Below are positions 40,810 to 53,599 of a stretch of 64,000 bases of DNA, piece after piece. The notes beneath the pieces are model-generated. The model did not search any database and was not told the DNA's origin. It saw only the letters and a list, made by a program, of their open reading frames with translations. The stretch spans positions 186,001 to 250,000 of the forward strand of contig JAJHZJ010000251.1 in assembly GCA_023548195.1 (NCBI GenBank), written 5' to 3'. A program made the translations under genes and the position numbers. Every line of letters starts with the position of its first letter. Position 1 is the first letter of the stretch. This stretch comes from Bettongia penicillata ogilbyi. Its lineage: Eukaryota > Chordata > Mammalia > Diprotodontia > Potoroidae.

Positions 40810-40978
40810 ATTTCCAAAAGTCAGAATGGAAGAGACAATTCTCGCCCCTTGGACCATCGCCCTGGTGATCTTTGGTGCTGTGCTGATAATGACTTCACTG
40901 ATGATCCTCCCTCCTATCACCCTTCTCATGTGGAGAATCCACCAGATGCCAGAGATCTCCCTGGTAGGGGCTATATAA
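40810..40978 (+). CDS. candidate single-pass membrane microprotein (50 aa) exon
   Basis: ATG at 40826 opens a 50-codon frame to TAA 40976-40978. The ATG context is strong (A at -3, G at +4). A textbook 3' splice site precedes it: a CTAAC-type branch point, the pyrimidine tract tctgctttctatttg and AG at 40808-40809. The protein begins MEETILAPW. It then has about 25 hydrophobic residues (roughly 9-36, with IALVIFGAVLIM and MILPPITLLMW), a basic WRIH turn and a short tail. The order acidic N-terminus, one helix, basic flank suits a small integral membrane protein. A possible donor CTG|GTAGGG at 40964 would make it the first coding exon of something longer. I do not recognise the family. The upstream exon was not found. 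Confidence 0.42.
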
Positions 40979-41139
40979 ATCCAGGCCCCTGCAGATCTCT
41001 GCTGACTCCCAATTTCTTCTTTCTTAGATGGTATTACCAAAGCAAAAAAGTATTGGATCATTTATGAAATTCATATATCCCTTACCTCCCTGTCACAAGC
41101 TTTCCACATTTCCACTCTTCCACATTAGACAACTGCTTC

Positions 41140-41700
41140 CCCTTCATAGAATCACAGAATGTAAAAGCTGGAAGCAACCATACCCTCCATTGTACATATG
41201 AGAAATTTGAAGCCCAGAGAAGGGAAAGGACTGACCCAAGGCCACACAGCTACTAAGTGGCAGAGCCAAGAGTCAAACTTAGGTCTAACCATAGGTCAGA
41301 ACATCAGCTCTTTCCCTTCTTTTGAATGTACCCAATTAAAATCATACTGTAATGTGTCCTTCTAGAACCTGGTGAATCAGTCTCCTATTACTACATAAAA
41401 TACTCCAGCTGCACATCAGCAGATAGGGAGCCAAATGCACAAAAATCTTTATCTGTGTCCTTTCACCCTCCGTGTGACCTCTGGAGCCTCCGTTGGTAGA
41501 GTGACAATGCAGAATCACAGAAAACAGTAGCTTAAAAGGACTTTCGAGATAATATAGTCCAACCCACCCATTTTACAATAAAGGAAGCAGAAGATTCCCA
41601 GAGAGATTATGTGATCCATGGTCACAGGAAGTAAAGAGCAGAGCCAAGATACAAAGCCTAACTCCAAGTCCAACAGGCTCTCTGGTTAGAACTAGCACAG
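41140..41700 (-). repeat. two MIR copies, minus
   Basis: About 41145-41290 ('catatgagaaatttgaagc', 'aaggccacacagctac') and about 41500-41690 ('ccattttacaataaagg'). No gene was seen. Confidence 0.65.
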
Positions 41701-41779
41701 TGGCAATGCCATTTTCTTAAGACACTTGCTGTGACTTGGATACATGATGAAACAATGAGGGGGTTGCCATTCAAACAAT

Positions 41780-41985
41780 CAATCTGCAAACATTTATTAA
41801 GCACTTACTATATTCCAGGAATCCTTCCAGGTGCTGAGGATACAAATACAAAAGTGAAATAGCATGCCCTTGAAGGGCCTCCTTTCTAGTGAAGGGAAGC
41901 AATATAAATAGATAGGAAGGTAGAGCAGGATAGATAGGATGAGACAGATGGATGGATGGATAGATAGATAATGTACAAAATATAC
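41780..41985 (-). repeat. L2 3' end and (GATA)n-like tract
   Basis: 'tttattaagcacttactat' and 'caggtgctgaggatac' give the reverse L2 end. Degenerate GATA/GGAT repeats follow at about 41905-41970. Confidence 0.7.
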
Positions 41986-42729
41986 ACAAAGTAGGTACAT
42001 GATAATTTAGAGGAGGAAGGAACTAGCAGTTAAGGACTCCATGGAGAACAGAGCTGTCTGGTTAAACCCACAGCCCTCGGACTGCATGCATCCTATGCCA
42101 CTCTCTACTGCTGCCTGAAAAAAAAAGATTAAAAGGTAATTGGGAATTATTTTTAAAAATAAATGAAAAATAATAAAATATAGATAACACTACATTTTAA
42201 ACTAGTCAATATGTAGATAGCAAGGATCCTTATGGATGAATTAGTGACCCCTATTTCTATTTGACAGAATTAATGTAGAAGATGGAACTTGGGATGGACC
42301 TTGAAGTAAACCAAGTTTATAAAAGATGAAGGTGAAGACAGATGTCCAACATGGTGGGAATTAGGGCAGTAATATTGGGGAAAGGAGGTAGCCAGAGAAG
42401 AAAGAGATGAGAAGTGAGGTGCCATTTATGAGAAACAGCAAGTTTGGCTGAACCATATTATGCATGAAGTTGAGTAATGAGTAATAAACTGGGGGCAAAA
42501 AAGACCAAGCAATATTGTGAAGGATTGTCGTTGACAATAAAGCAATGGGGAGCCACTGATGTTTATTGACATGGTTACACCAACCCTTTAGGAAAATAAC
42601 TTTTGCAGCTGTGTAGAAGACAGATTAGATTGAGGTCACATGGGACATGGAAAATAATTAGGAAACTATTTCAAAAGTCCAAGTGATGAAGGCCTAAAGG
42701 ACATAAGAGACTGGAGTAGAAAAAAAGAC
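41986..42729. other. intergenic, no gene recognised
   Basis: Unique AT-rich sequence with an L2-internal-like piece around 42290-42560. Nothing coding. Confidence 0.4.
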
Positions 42730-43130
42730 ACACACTAGTGGCAAACTCTGGGGAGACCTTGGGACCCTACCCACAATTTCCAACTGCTCCCAAGAAAACC
42801 CTCACATATCCCAGCAATTTCCAACAGCCCTTATTCCTGGAAAACCTGGCAAAGCTAACCCAGGTTCATTTCTGTGACTTTGTTTCTGTAACTCCTCAAC
42901 ACTGCCCTCCTCCAGCTCACTGTTTTGTGTACCCAGACTATATGCCCTCCATGATATTTCCCATGACTGTGCCTAATGAGAACTCCATTCTCCCTTCTGT
43001 GCCTGGGCCTCTCTGTCTGAATAGAGAGTATGTTGTCCCAAATTGCAATTCCCTTACCTTGAATAAATCCCTCACTTTATTTGCTCATCACTGAATTGGT
43101 CTATTTCCAATCTGATACTAGAAATGTAAT
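42730..43130 (+). repeat. probable solo LTR
   Basis: C-rich body, AATAAA at 43062-43067 within 'ccttgaataaatccctcac', then 'tttgctcatcactgaattgg', a layout common in mammalian retroviral LTR U3-R-U5. A 118-codon open frame crosses it (42738-43094) but looks like LTR composition, not protein. No internal viral sequence adjoins it. Confidence 0.45.
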
Positions 43131-44090
43131 TGGGGATTAATAATGATATTTGTTAACTGATGGCACGTATGGGGTGAGTAAGAATGAAAAATCAAAATGA
43201 CACTGAGCCTTCAAATATAAGTGGCTGAAAGGTAGGTGGTACCTTCAACAGAAGAAGAAAAATAATTTAAGTAAACACAATAGAATTTCTGTATCCAAAG
43301 GAGTGTTTCCTTCCAAGTATGCACACTGAAATGCAAGATCCTACTCCAAGCAAGCCACTATTGCTCAAATACAAGTTGGGAACTCATCTCTAAGAAAGGG
43401 CTTCTGTGCCAATTTATACTTCATGCAAAAAAGGCAGTCTCATGTCTTAGGCACACCTTATTTTTGACCCAAAACAGCCTTATTCTTTGGACCACTTTTT
43501 TTTTCAGAGTTGGCTCTAAATAACTTTTGACTTTATCCAAATATCAAACCACCTTCAAGGGATGAGAACTGATTATCAATTAAGGATAGTCACAGAATCT
43601 TAGCTGCTCAGAAAAGGAATGTGCCATACACAGCCTTTGTTAGCAATTCTGGAAGAGTTCCAAAGATACTCCAAAAATAGCATCCCAATATTTGAGAGTC
43701 TTTACATAATGGGCTAGTGTGAAGGGCAAAATATTCATTGGAAATGTGCATGTTCCAATGGATTTGTTTTTAAAAAATACATAAATATGAAAGTTACCTT
43801 ATAATCAACTTTCATAGTTTATACCCAGGAAATTTTTCTCTCTAAAGCTGACCCAGGGGCAAGGACTGTAACATATTAATCAACTGCTCTAGGGACATTG
43901 GAGGAAAGAAATGATTTAAAAAGAGACTGTAACAGTATTGTGTGCCTAAAATAACAACTGCCCCAATTTTTAAGCACTGGCTCCCAAGAAAAAGGAAGGC
44001 TAAGCCTAAGGCAAAGCAAAAACTCAGCTGGCTTGCTCTTTTGTATCTCATTCTGCTAGAGAGAGTAGCTGTCTTTTCATCTCACCCCAT
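43131..44090. other. intergenic unique sequence
   Basis: No repeat or gene recognised. Confidence 0.4.
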
Positions 44091-44091
44091 G

Positions 44092-45672
44092 AAGAAGGCA
44101 GAGCCAAGATGGCAGAGTAGAGACTGGGACCTGCTTGAGCCCTCCCTCAAAACCCATCAAAAAACTGTAAAAATGACCCTAAACAAATTCTAGAGTAGCA
44201 GAAGCCCAAAAATGACAGACTGAAGCAAATTTCCAGCCCAAGACAACCAGGAAGGTCAACAGGAAGGGTCTATCATACAGGACTGGGAGCAGAGTGCAGT
44301 TTGGGGAGATGGAGGTGGAGCAGACCTTAGAGGACTGAATCACTGGCAGCTACAAAGGTTTCTAGACTTCACAACCCACAAACACCAAAAACATCTTCGA
44401 AGGTCAGTGAGAAGGGTCTCTCACCTGGCTGAGAGGGTAACATGGTCCAGCTTCAACCTCAGTCCCAGCCTGGCCCCAGCCCCAGGATGGCGGCAGCCAC
44501 TGGCTAAGTGGCAGCTGCTTCTGGAGCCCTCCACTTGACAAAGAACTCAAAAGTCAAGTACTTGGCTGGGAAAATGAGGAAATGGGGGTGGGGGTGAGGT
44601 GGGAGGGCAGAGGGGACCTATTATAGGTTCTTACTTCCTGGGTAAAAAGGTATTTTCTTATATCATTGGTTACAAGGAAGATCAAAATATACAACCAGAA
44701 AAATACAATAAAAATAAAAGCCTCCAAGAAAAATATGAATTGGTCTCAGGACATGGAAGAACTCAAAAAGGATTTTGAAAATCAAGTAAGGGAAGTAGGG
44801 GAAAAATTGAGATGAAAAAGGAGAGTGATACAAGAAAATCATAAAAAACAAGTCAACAGCTGGCTAAGGGAGACCCCCCCAAAAAAATACTGAAGAAAAT
44901 AACACCTTTAAAATTAGACTAACCCAAATGGCAATAGAAGTCCAAAAAACTAATGAGGAAAAGAATGCTTTAAAAAGCAGGATGGGTCAAATGGGAAAAG
45001 AAGTCCAAAAACTCACTAAAGAAAATTATTTCTTAAAAATTAGCATGGAGCAAATGGAAGCTAATGACTTTATGAGAAATCAAGAAATTATAAAACAAAA
45101 CCAAAAGAATGAAAAAATAGAAGATAATGTGAAGTATCTTGTTGGAAAAACAGCTAACCTGGAAAATGAATGCAGGAGAGATAATTTTAAAATTATTGGA
45201 CAACCTGAAAGCCATGATCAAAAAAAGAGCCTAGACATTATCTTTGAAGAAATTTTCAAGGAAAACTGTCCTGATATTCTAGAACCAGAATGTAAAATAG
45301 AAATGGAAAGAATCCAGCGATTACCTCCTGAAAGAAATCCCAAAAGGGAAACTCCTAGGAATAATGTAGCCAAATTCCAGAGTTCCCAGGTCAAGGAAAA
45401 ATATTATAAGCAGCCAAGAAAGAAATAATTCAAGTACTGTGGACACACAATCAGGATAACACAAGATTTAGCAGTTTCTACACTAAGGAATCAGAGGACT
45501 TGGAATATGATATTCTAGAGGTCATAAGAGATAGGATTAAAACCAAGAATCACCTACCCAGCAAAACTGAGTATAATATTTCTGGGGGGAAAATGGAATT
45601 TCAATGAAACAGAGGACTTACAAGCATTCTTGTTGAAAAGACTAGAGCTGAATAGAAAATTTGACTTTCCTC
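44092..45672 (+). mobile_element. older HAL1/L1 copy 2 (5' UTR and ORF1)
   Basis: It starts 'gcagagccaagatggcagag' and has an 800-bp 5' UTR. A broken ORF1 follows, whose best frame is 44928-45428 (coiled-coil end, NDFMRNQEI, HDQKKSLDI, PPERNPKRETPRN). The frame then shifts through the C-terminal part. Homology stops near 45672 in the last ORF1 codons, so the 3' UTR is missing. Confidence 0.8.
44928..45428 (+). pseudogene. HAL1/L1 copy 2 ORF1 remnant
   Basis: 167 codons align to residues of copy 1 ORF1 on both sides of its frameshift. Here that junction (VKYLVGKTANLENE) is in frame, which supports reading the copy 1 break as a one-base error. Stops and frameshifts before and after make it non-coding. 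Confidence 0.8.
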
Positions 45673-46079
45673 TTGCCCCATAATAGATAGACAGATAGAT
45701 GGTTAGGTAGGTAGATATTAAGTTTTTACTATGTGTCAGGCACTGTATTAAGCAAAGGGATACAAATATAAGCAATGAATATGGTTCCTGCTTTTAAAGA
45801 GTTTACATTCTAATTAAGGGGAAAACAACACATAAGTTAGTGATTTTATGACATCTCAATTATATCAAGAAGTATCACAAAATTCAGAAGGAAAGAACCT
45901 CAAAAATAATTTTAAGTCATCCAGGAAAATCACTTTTCATTCCTTTTCATCTAAAAGAAATATGCTCCATATAGCCCTATTTTATGTATTGGATGGAAAG
46001 GGGTCACAAAAAATAACCGAAGACCGTATGTAGGATAAACCTTAAAGCAAAGAATTTCTCATGTTTAAAAGGGCCCAAG
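45673..46079 (-). repeat. L2 3' end and unique flank
   Basis: At about 45715-45830: 'ttttactatgtgtcaggcac', 'aagagtttacattctaat', the reverse L2 terminus. A short (TAGA)n precedes it. The remainder shows nothing. Confidence 0.6.
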
Positions 46080-46690
46080 TATACCTTTCTTACTTGATTT
46101 TTTTGCTTTAGTGTTGTGGGTGTGTGGGTATGTATGTGGGGAGGGGGGGGTTGGGTATGGGTATGGGTGTGTGTGGGTGTGTTCGTGTGTGGGTGTTTTT
46201 GTTTCTTTTATTACTTGAGGATATGGACCTAGCAGTGGTATCAGTTGTTCAAAGGGTATGAACACTTGAGCAACTTTTTGCATGTAGTCACATATTGTTT
46301 TCTAGGATGGGCTGGATCAGTTCATGGCTTCCCTAATGTGTACTTATCCAAAGTCTAATTCAATAATTGTAATTTTACCTTTTTATCAATTTTACCAATC
46401 TGTGGGGTTTGATTTAGAACTTCAGAGTTGATTTAATTTGAATTTCTTTAATTACTAGTGATTTTCAGCATTTTTATATGGCTACACTTGCTTTAGGTTT
46501 CTTCTTTTTAGAAATGTCTCTTCATAGCCTTTGGTCATTTATCAACTGGGAAATAGTTGGTTTCTTGTATATCTTGGATATCAAACCTTATCAGAGAAGC
46601 TTGATACAAAAATTTCTCTCCTCAATTATTTTCCCTTCTGACCTTAACTCTACTCAATTTGTTGCAGTGCAAAAATAAAATAAAAAATAA
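46080..46690 (-). mobile_element. L1 ORF2 3' fragment, minus
   Basis: The reverse complement carries the conserved ORF2 end order: 'ccaaaggctatgaagagac', 'ctaaagcaagtgtagcc' and 'tgctgaaaatcactagt'. A (GT)n/(GGTATG)n-like G-rich tract at about 46114-46200 sits at one side. Confidence 0.6.
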
Positions 46691-46934
46691 GTTACATTTT
46701 GTGAATTTCCTTACACTTTTTCTTCTGTTTGACCCCCAACTCCTCTTTACATAGAAGACAGTTATGGAATAAGAATGTGTTCTGCATTAATACTCTAGGC
46801 TTGATGCAAATCAAATCTAAGTCCTTGTCCCTTTTCTCTGTCTCTCACCCAAGGCCTCAGTCACAGGTTCTTACCCTTTCTTTGCTTTTAAACTCCTTTT
46901 CACAACTTTTTTCTTTTAAACCCCTTTTCGGATG

Positions 46935-49480
46935 TTGAAGCTACTTGTGATGTTGGCACCCAAGCCCTGATGAACTAGCGGATTCACTCACTGCCTTCCA
47001 GAACTGTCGCAGCTCCTGAGGACTGACCCCTCACTGACTGGGTGCCTTGGGAAGAAGGCAAATGTAGCGCACCACGAGGTGAAGGACAGGAGTGACAGCA
47101 GGAGTGGTGGAGAACCAGGAAGGAGTAAGGCTGTCCTGTGAAGCGAATGTGACCAACGCCAGCAGCCACCTCAACCTACCTCCCAACAGGCCCAACAGGC
47201 CGACCTAGTCCACAGCAACCACGGTGTCCCCGGGTTGTGGCGACACCATGCAGCAGCAACAGACCTTCAAGACTGACATCCACCCTGAGAAGACGGTTAA
47301 GAAACTGACAGAGAAAACTGAATCTGAAAAGGAAAAAGATGCCTTTCCAGTAGCAGACTGAAAACTACTTTATGCAGGCAAAATCTTCAATGTCTCAAAG
47401 AATATAAAATTGATGAGAAGAATTTGGGGTGGTTGCAGTGACAAAACACAAAGCAGCAGCTACTTCAACCCCATCACCAGGCTACAACTCAATGATCAAA
47501 TCCTGCTACCACTACTATAGTTTTAGTTCATCTACAGCAGCACCTGTGGCTCAAGCCCCAATCCCTTTTCCTAGCTTGGCTCCCATTTCCACACCTACAT
47601 CTGTCACTCCCACACCAGCTGCAGCAGCTTGTGAACCTATACCAACTAGGGCTCTGAAGGAAGAGAAACAGTGGGGAAGTCAGTAGAAGTCCTATTGGTA
47701 TTAATCTAGTATCATCTGACAGTATCCTGAGTGACTCTTCTGAGTCAAAACTTTCTGAAGATGCTACAAGGGCTTCTGTGAGGGGCCAGTCCTATCGAAG
47801 TATGGTAGCTGAGGTCATGTCAGCTGGCTATGAGCAACAGCAAGTAATTGCAGCACTGAGGGCCAGTTTCAAGAAGTCTGATAGAGCATCCCAATATCTT
47901 TCAATGAGTATCCCAGGAGACAGAGTCAGGCTGCCGTAGATCCCTCCACCCCACTCCAGGCTGCCGCTCAGTCTTCAGCAGTGGCAGCAGCTGCAGCCAC
48001 AATAGCAGAACCAACAACTGCTACCACTACTTCTGGAGGATATCCACTTGATTTTTCTGAACCAACCTCAGTTCCAGCAGATGAAATAAATTACTCAACA
48101 GAATCCTTCCCTTCTGCCAGCCTTGTTACAGCAAATAGGAAAAGAAAATCTCTAGTTACCACAGTAATCAGCCACCATCAAGAGCAGTTTCTTCAAATGT
48201 TTAATGAACCAGTTCAAGAATCTGGTGGTCAAGGAGGAATTGGGGGTGACAGTGGAGGAATAGCTGAAACTGGAAGTGGTCATATGGATTACATTCAAGT
48301 AATACCTCAGGGAAAAGAAGCTATAGACATGTTAAAGGCTTTAGGATTCTATTTCGCTTATGAGAAGAATAAAAATTTGCCTGCTGATTTTCTTCTACAA
48401 CAGAACTTGATGAAAATTAAAAGGGAATTTTTTTAAAACTAATACATTGCACAAGTGTGTTACACTAACTTTTTTCACTGGATTGTCTGTGATAATTTGA
48501 GTTCATATCCATAATACTTGGTATGAGGTAGCGGGTGATTGGGGATGGGGTGAGAGGAGATGTAGGAAATAGGGCAAGAACAAATACAGTGTGTATTTGC
48601 TTTAAATTAGCAGGTGCAGAAAATCCACACAGTGTAAAATACTACACAAAAATCAGTTTTTGCAGGTATTTAGTTTTTACAATAAAACTGTAAGTAACTT
48701 CTCCCAGGCTTTCACTCTTTTTAGTGTATTAGATACAGAAATTGAAATGTAATGTGCTTCTTGTTTTGTTTTTTTTTTTTTACTTGGTTTTGGAGAGAGC
48801 CTTTGCTGCCTAGGATCTGCCAACCCTTTTTCATGGCAACAGTAGTAATGGCTTTGTGAAATTCAAAAGATTTTTTGGAGTAACTGTGAACATAACTACC
48901 AAATTATATGTGGTTATTTTTGCTTCTTCAAATATGTATGAAATTACTGTGAGAAAGGACATTCTTTCATGTTAATTGCTGGGAGGCAGGTAGAAATCCT
49001 TTCTGATGAAAATTATTATTGCCATTTTAAAATTTCTTGATCATTGACTGTGAGAGCCTTTCTAACATGATTTAAGAAGCTATACACATACAGGCAAAGT
49101 TATTTTCCTGTTGATTTTTTTCCTTTTGATGAAAAAAAAATAGTAGAAACCAAATTACTTTTTACTTTAATGCTATGTTGCAGTAAAAATTTTAAAATAA
49201 CCATTGTATATTTGCTTCTGATGTATCCCATTGTGAACTAAGTACTTTGGGGGCCAATAGAGAAATGTAGCATTCACTCTTCCTTCTCTCTCCTCTTCCC
49301 TTCCACAAAAATGTTTTGAGTGCCAGCTGCTACCATTTTTTAGTGATTTAAAAAGCTGATCCAATATAAAATTGAAGGAAATATTTCAAAACTAGTTTTC
49401 TGATGCTTGGGCACTTTTCCACCTTTCACATAAGGGAGTATATGGCCAACCCAAGCCACTGGCATTGTAGTGCTTTCTAT
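46935..49480 (+). pseudogene. RAD23B: processed pseudogene of RAD23B
   Basis: An intronless copy of the nucleotide excision repair / proteasome shuttle factor RAD23B, with GC-rich 5' UTR (about 46935-47247), CDS (47248-48436) and a long 3' UTR. The ubiquitin-like domain is visible (TFKTDI, EKDAFPVAD then a stop, AGKIFN). So are the Thr/Ala/Pro linker, UBA1 (QVIAALRASF), the XPC-binding region in a shifted frame with internal stops, the GGQGG...[10 protein letters not shown] stretch and part of UBA2. Seven codons are lost after the initiator ATG and part of UBA2 is deleted. Several frameshifts and stops make it non-functional. The 3' limit is approximate. Confidence 0.88.
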
Positions 49481-49483
49481 AAA

Positions 49484-49499
49484 ATATATATATATACAT

Positions 49500-49530
<31 letters not shown>

Positions 49531-49537
49531 TATATAT

Positions 49538-49586
<49 letters not shown>
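49484..49586. repeat. compound microsatellite (TA)n(CATA)n(CA)n(GA)n
   Basis: A continuous simple repeat run at the junction between the RAD23B pseudogene and the next HAL1 copy. Confidence 0.9.
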
Positions 49587-49591
<5 letters not shown>

Positions 49592-49606
49592 CTGTCTCCA
49601 GCAACT

Positions 49607-50800
<1,194 letters not shown>

Positions 50801-51240
50801 CATTAGAATAAAGAGGGCAAAACCTATTGGGAGGGTTGGAAAATGGACACTGGTTAAGATATAAAACTTTGAAAAACAGACAAAAAATCAAGGTAATGCA
50901 TGACATATTAAAAAGGAAATCTTAATAGCTGCATGGGCTTTCTTTTGTTTTGTTTTACCCTTTTGATTTCCCTTTGTAAATCTTGGTAATTGATGCTAAG
51001 AGACAACAGGCATCTACACTCTTGTTCCTCAGAGATATTTTGGCCTAACATAAACTTAACTATTTATAGAACTAATATCGAATTTATTTTGATGTGATGC
51101 TGAGTAGGAAAATGAAGTTCACAAAGATTTTTCCCTGAAGTAATCTCTTGCAATATCCTTAGCACAGCTTGATGATGATGCTTTTTTGAGCTACTATGTC
51201 ATGTACTCGCGTCACTTTCTGTCTGCTATGAAACTAAACA
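50801..51240. other. unique non-coding spacer
   Basis: No gene or clear repeat. Confidence 0.4.
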
Positions 51241-52303
51241 AAACTATAATTTTCCCCCCAAATAAAACAAACCCCCTTTCATAAAAAATGAATTATTTTC
51301 TAAACTTAGGGTTATTTTTGAAACTTATTTTCTTTATGACTAATCCCCTTTATATCTAGTATCCTTCATATTCTTCCCTTTTCCTAATTTTTTCCCTCTC
51401 CCTTTTTCCATCTGCTTCACTGTTAGGTTTAATTCCCTGACTGGGTATTTCTGCACCAAACACTTTTTGTATATATGTGTTCTACCCTTACATCCTATGT
51501 TAAACAACATAAGGATAACTGTCTTATGTTATCTAGTTAGGATGAAAGTGACAGCCACCCTCCCACCCTTCCTTGTTTGTATAGACTTCTCTATTTCTAC
51601 CCTCTCTTTTTGTGAGATAAGTTCCCATCTAATTCCTCCTCTTTCCTCCCCTAATGTATCCTTTTCCCCCATTTCTTTCTTTTCTTCTTTTAAGATCATA
51701 AAACGTAACAAAAATCACCCCCAAAGCCTCTGACTTTTTTATTCCTTTTATGAGCCCTGATAACATAATAGGTTTTAGGGAATGCTTCTATCATTCCCCC
51801 TTTCCATTAGAATACGAACACTCTACCCTTATAAAGTCTTTTCCCAATTGCTTGCTTGTATTTAACTTTTTATCTTTCTCTGTACTCTCACATTTGTATT
51901 TCAAATTTTCTACCCAGCTCTGCTCTCTTCATTGGGAATCATTGGAAGTTCTCTATTTCTTGAAAAGTTCCTGTTTTTCTCTACTAAACTATATTCAGTT
52001 TTTTGGAGTAAGCTATTCTTGTTTGTAAACCTAGATCTTTTGCCTTTTAGAATATCATACTCTATTCTTTCTGCTCTTTTAAAGTGGTAGCTACACAATT
52101 TTATGCGATCCTGACAAGGACCATGGTACTTGGTATTTGAACTCTTTCTTTTTGGCTGCTTCTGGCATTTTTTTCTTTTACTGGAAGTTCTGGATTGTGA
52201 CATTTCTTGGAATTTTCATTCTGGGGCTTCTTCACTGGATGACCAGTGAATTCTTTCTATTTTCACTTTGCCCTCTGATTCTAAGAGATACGGAAATTTT
52301 TTT
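51241..52303 (-). mobile_element. older HAL1/L1 copy 4, 3' portion (left of ERV)
   Basis: The reverse strand carries a pyrimidine-rich 3' UTR like the other HAL1 copies (about 51241-51900). The diverged C-terminal ORF1 region follows at about 51910-52300, where residues align loosely to RIF..AKELGLKPRITYPAK. The element continues at 57085, interrupted by the ERV. Confidence 0.65.
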
Positions 52304-52315
52304 CACAATTTTTTT
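52304..52315. repeat. target site duplication, left, of the ERV copy
   Basis: cacaattttttt is repeated at 57073-57084. Its T-run overlaps the short poly(A) expected at the 3' end of a minus-strand retrocopy, so the exact split is ambiguous. Confidence 0.7.
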
Positions 52316-52458
52316 GAAGCCAAAGAAAACAAAGTCTATTAAAGATTCACCACCTTGGGTTGGCTCTTAAGGAGCCTAAGCATTTCTAATGTTTGTATTC
52401 ACAAGCAGACCAGATAGAATCCCAGCCAGACAGAATCTGAGTTGGATTGAATCTGAGC
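52316..52458 (-). repeat. R region, 3' copy of the ERV
   Basis: It matches 56929-57072 at high identity (shared 'ccttgggttggctcttaagg'). The minus-strand poly(A) signal reads AATAGA here and AATTAA in the other copy, each one change from AATAAA. It is followed on the minus strand by a short A-run. Confidence 0.8.
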
Positions 52459-52482
52459 ACCTTCATAGAGGCAAGATGGAAC

Positions 52483-52489
52483 TTAAATA
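52483..52489 (-). promoter_or_regulatory. U3 TATA box of the ERV
   Basis: TATTTAA on the minus strand, 31 bp upstream of the first base of the R repeat. This fixes the repeat start as the viral transcription start. Confidence 0.6.
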
Positions 52490-53590
52490 CAGAAAAGACT
52501 GTAGGAGGGATCTGGGAGTGGTCTGTTATGGTGGTCTAGGGTGATGGGAGGAGGGGTTTAGGGAGGGTCTTGAGGAGAAGTCCAAGGAGAGAATGATTAG
52601 TCAAGGGTTGGAAACAGCTGGAGTCAATCAGGAGATATCAGACAATGGAGGTCTTGGGTGGGAAGCAGGTGGGGCAATTCAGAGATCTTGATAGAGGCAG
52701 TATGGGAATGAATATAGATCTTTATGGGAGCGGTCAGCAGGGAAATGGGGTTTTGATGGGATCAAGGGTGGGGAGTGCAACAGAGACCTGAGCAGAATGA
52801 TAATGAAAAGCCCATGGGCTTCTTGAGACTGCTGGAACAAATGGGAAGATTAGATTTGAGTAAGCAAGGCCAGATTAAGTGGGCAGATTCCAGGGGAGCT
52901 CAAGGAGGTTCCTCCCAGAGTCTGAAACCTATCATTCCTCCCTCAAACAGATTGGACCCAAATTCTTTTGGGGTAAAGGGCGAAGGTCTCAGCTTCTGAA
53001 ACTGCTTCCTGATGGCAAGGGATGTAGGAACTGTTCCTGCCTTGATGGGTCCTGTTCAAGGGGTCAGACTTCAAAACCTGGGCAGTGCCAGGTCCAGTGT
53101 GCTAGAGACCTTGGATTCAGTCAGAGGTTGGTATATAGCCTGAGCTATCATCTGGAAGTTGATGGCTTGCTCTCTGGAAAAGACAAACCTGGCAAGGAGG
53201 TTAGGCAAACACACACCAAAGGAGTATAACACACACAAAAGGAGTATAAAGAAAAGACAATTTCCCTGGCATAAAAGATAATTTCTCTGGAGAGAATTAA
53301 AGATGACTATGGTAAGGCCAAAACATAAAAGAGCATGTTTGATAGGGGAGTTTTTTGCTGTTAGATATTTCTTTCCAGATTGCTCCATGGGCCTGTAGAA
53401 CAAGGAAAGCATATTTTGAGTAAATAAAAACATCAACTGGCCTGGGGTCAGGTCCTAAGGAATGGGTTAAGATTCCCAAGCCTGTCCTCTCCTTTCATCA
53501 ACATATAGAGTGAAAGGTTTTCCCAGATTGGGTAGGTCTAGTGATGGGGTGGTGGTCAAATTAGTTTTCAGAGTCTCAAAAGCTTTAGCT
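52490..53590 (-). pseudogene. ERV: decayed region between RT and U3
   Basis: Frames are open only in pieces (about 53297-53590 continue the RT connection region). No integrase HHCC/DDE motif and no env features were found, so most of pol 3' and env is deleted. Confidence 0.5.
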
Positions 53591-53599
53591 TGGTCTGAG

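Noticed and set aside
40765..41067. 100-codon and 126-codon frames over the microprotein candidate
   Set aside because: They ignore the acceptor at 40809 and run through it. The 50-codon frame has the better signals (Kozak, membrane helix).
47429..48436. Two long frames that could be a new Ala/Thr-rich protein
   Set aside because: They are pieces of the RAD23B retrocopy with frameshifts and an in-frame stop in the ubiquitin-like part.
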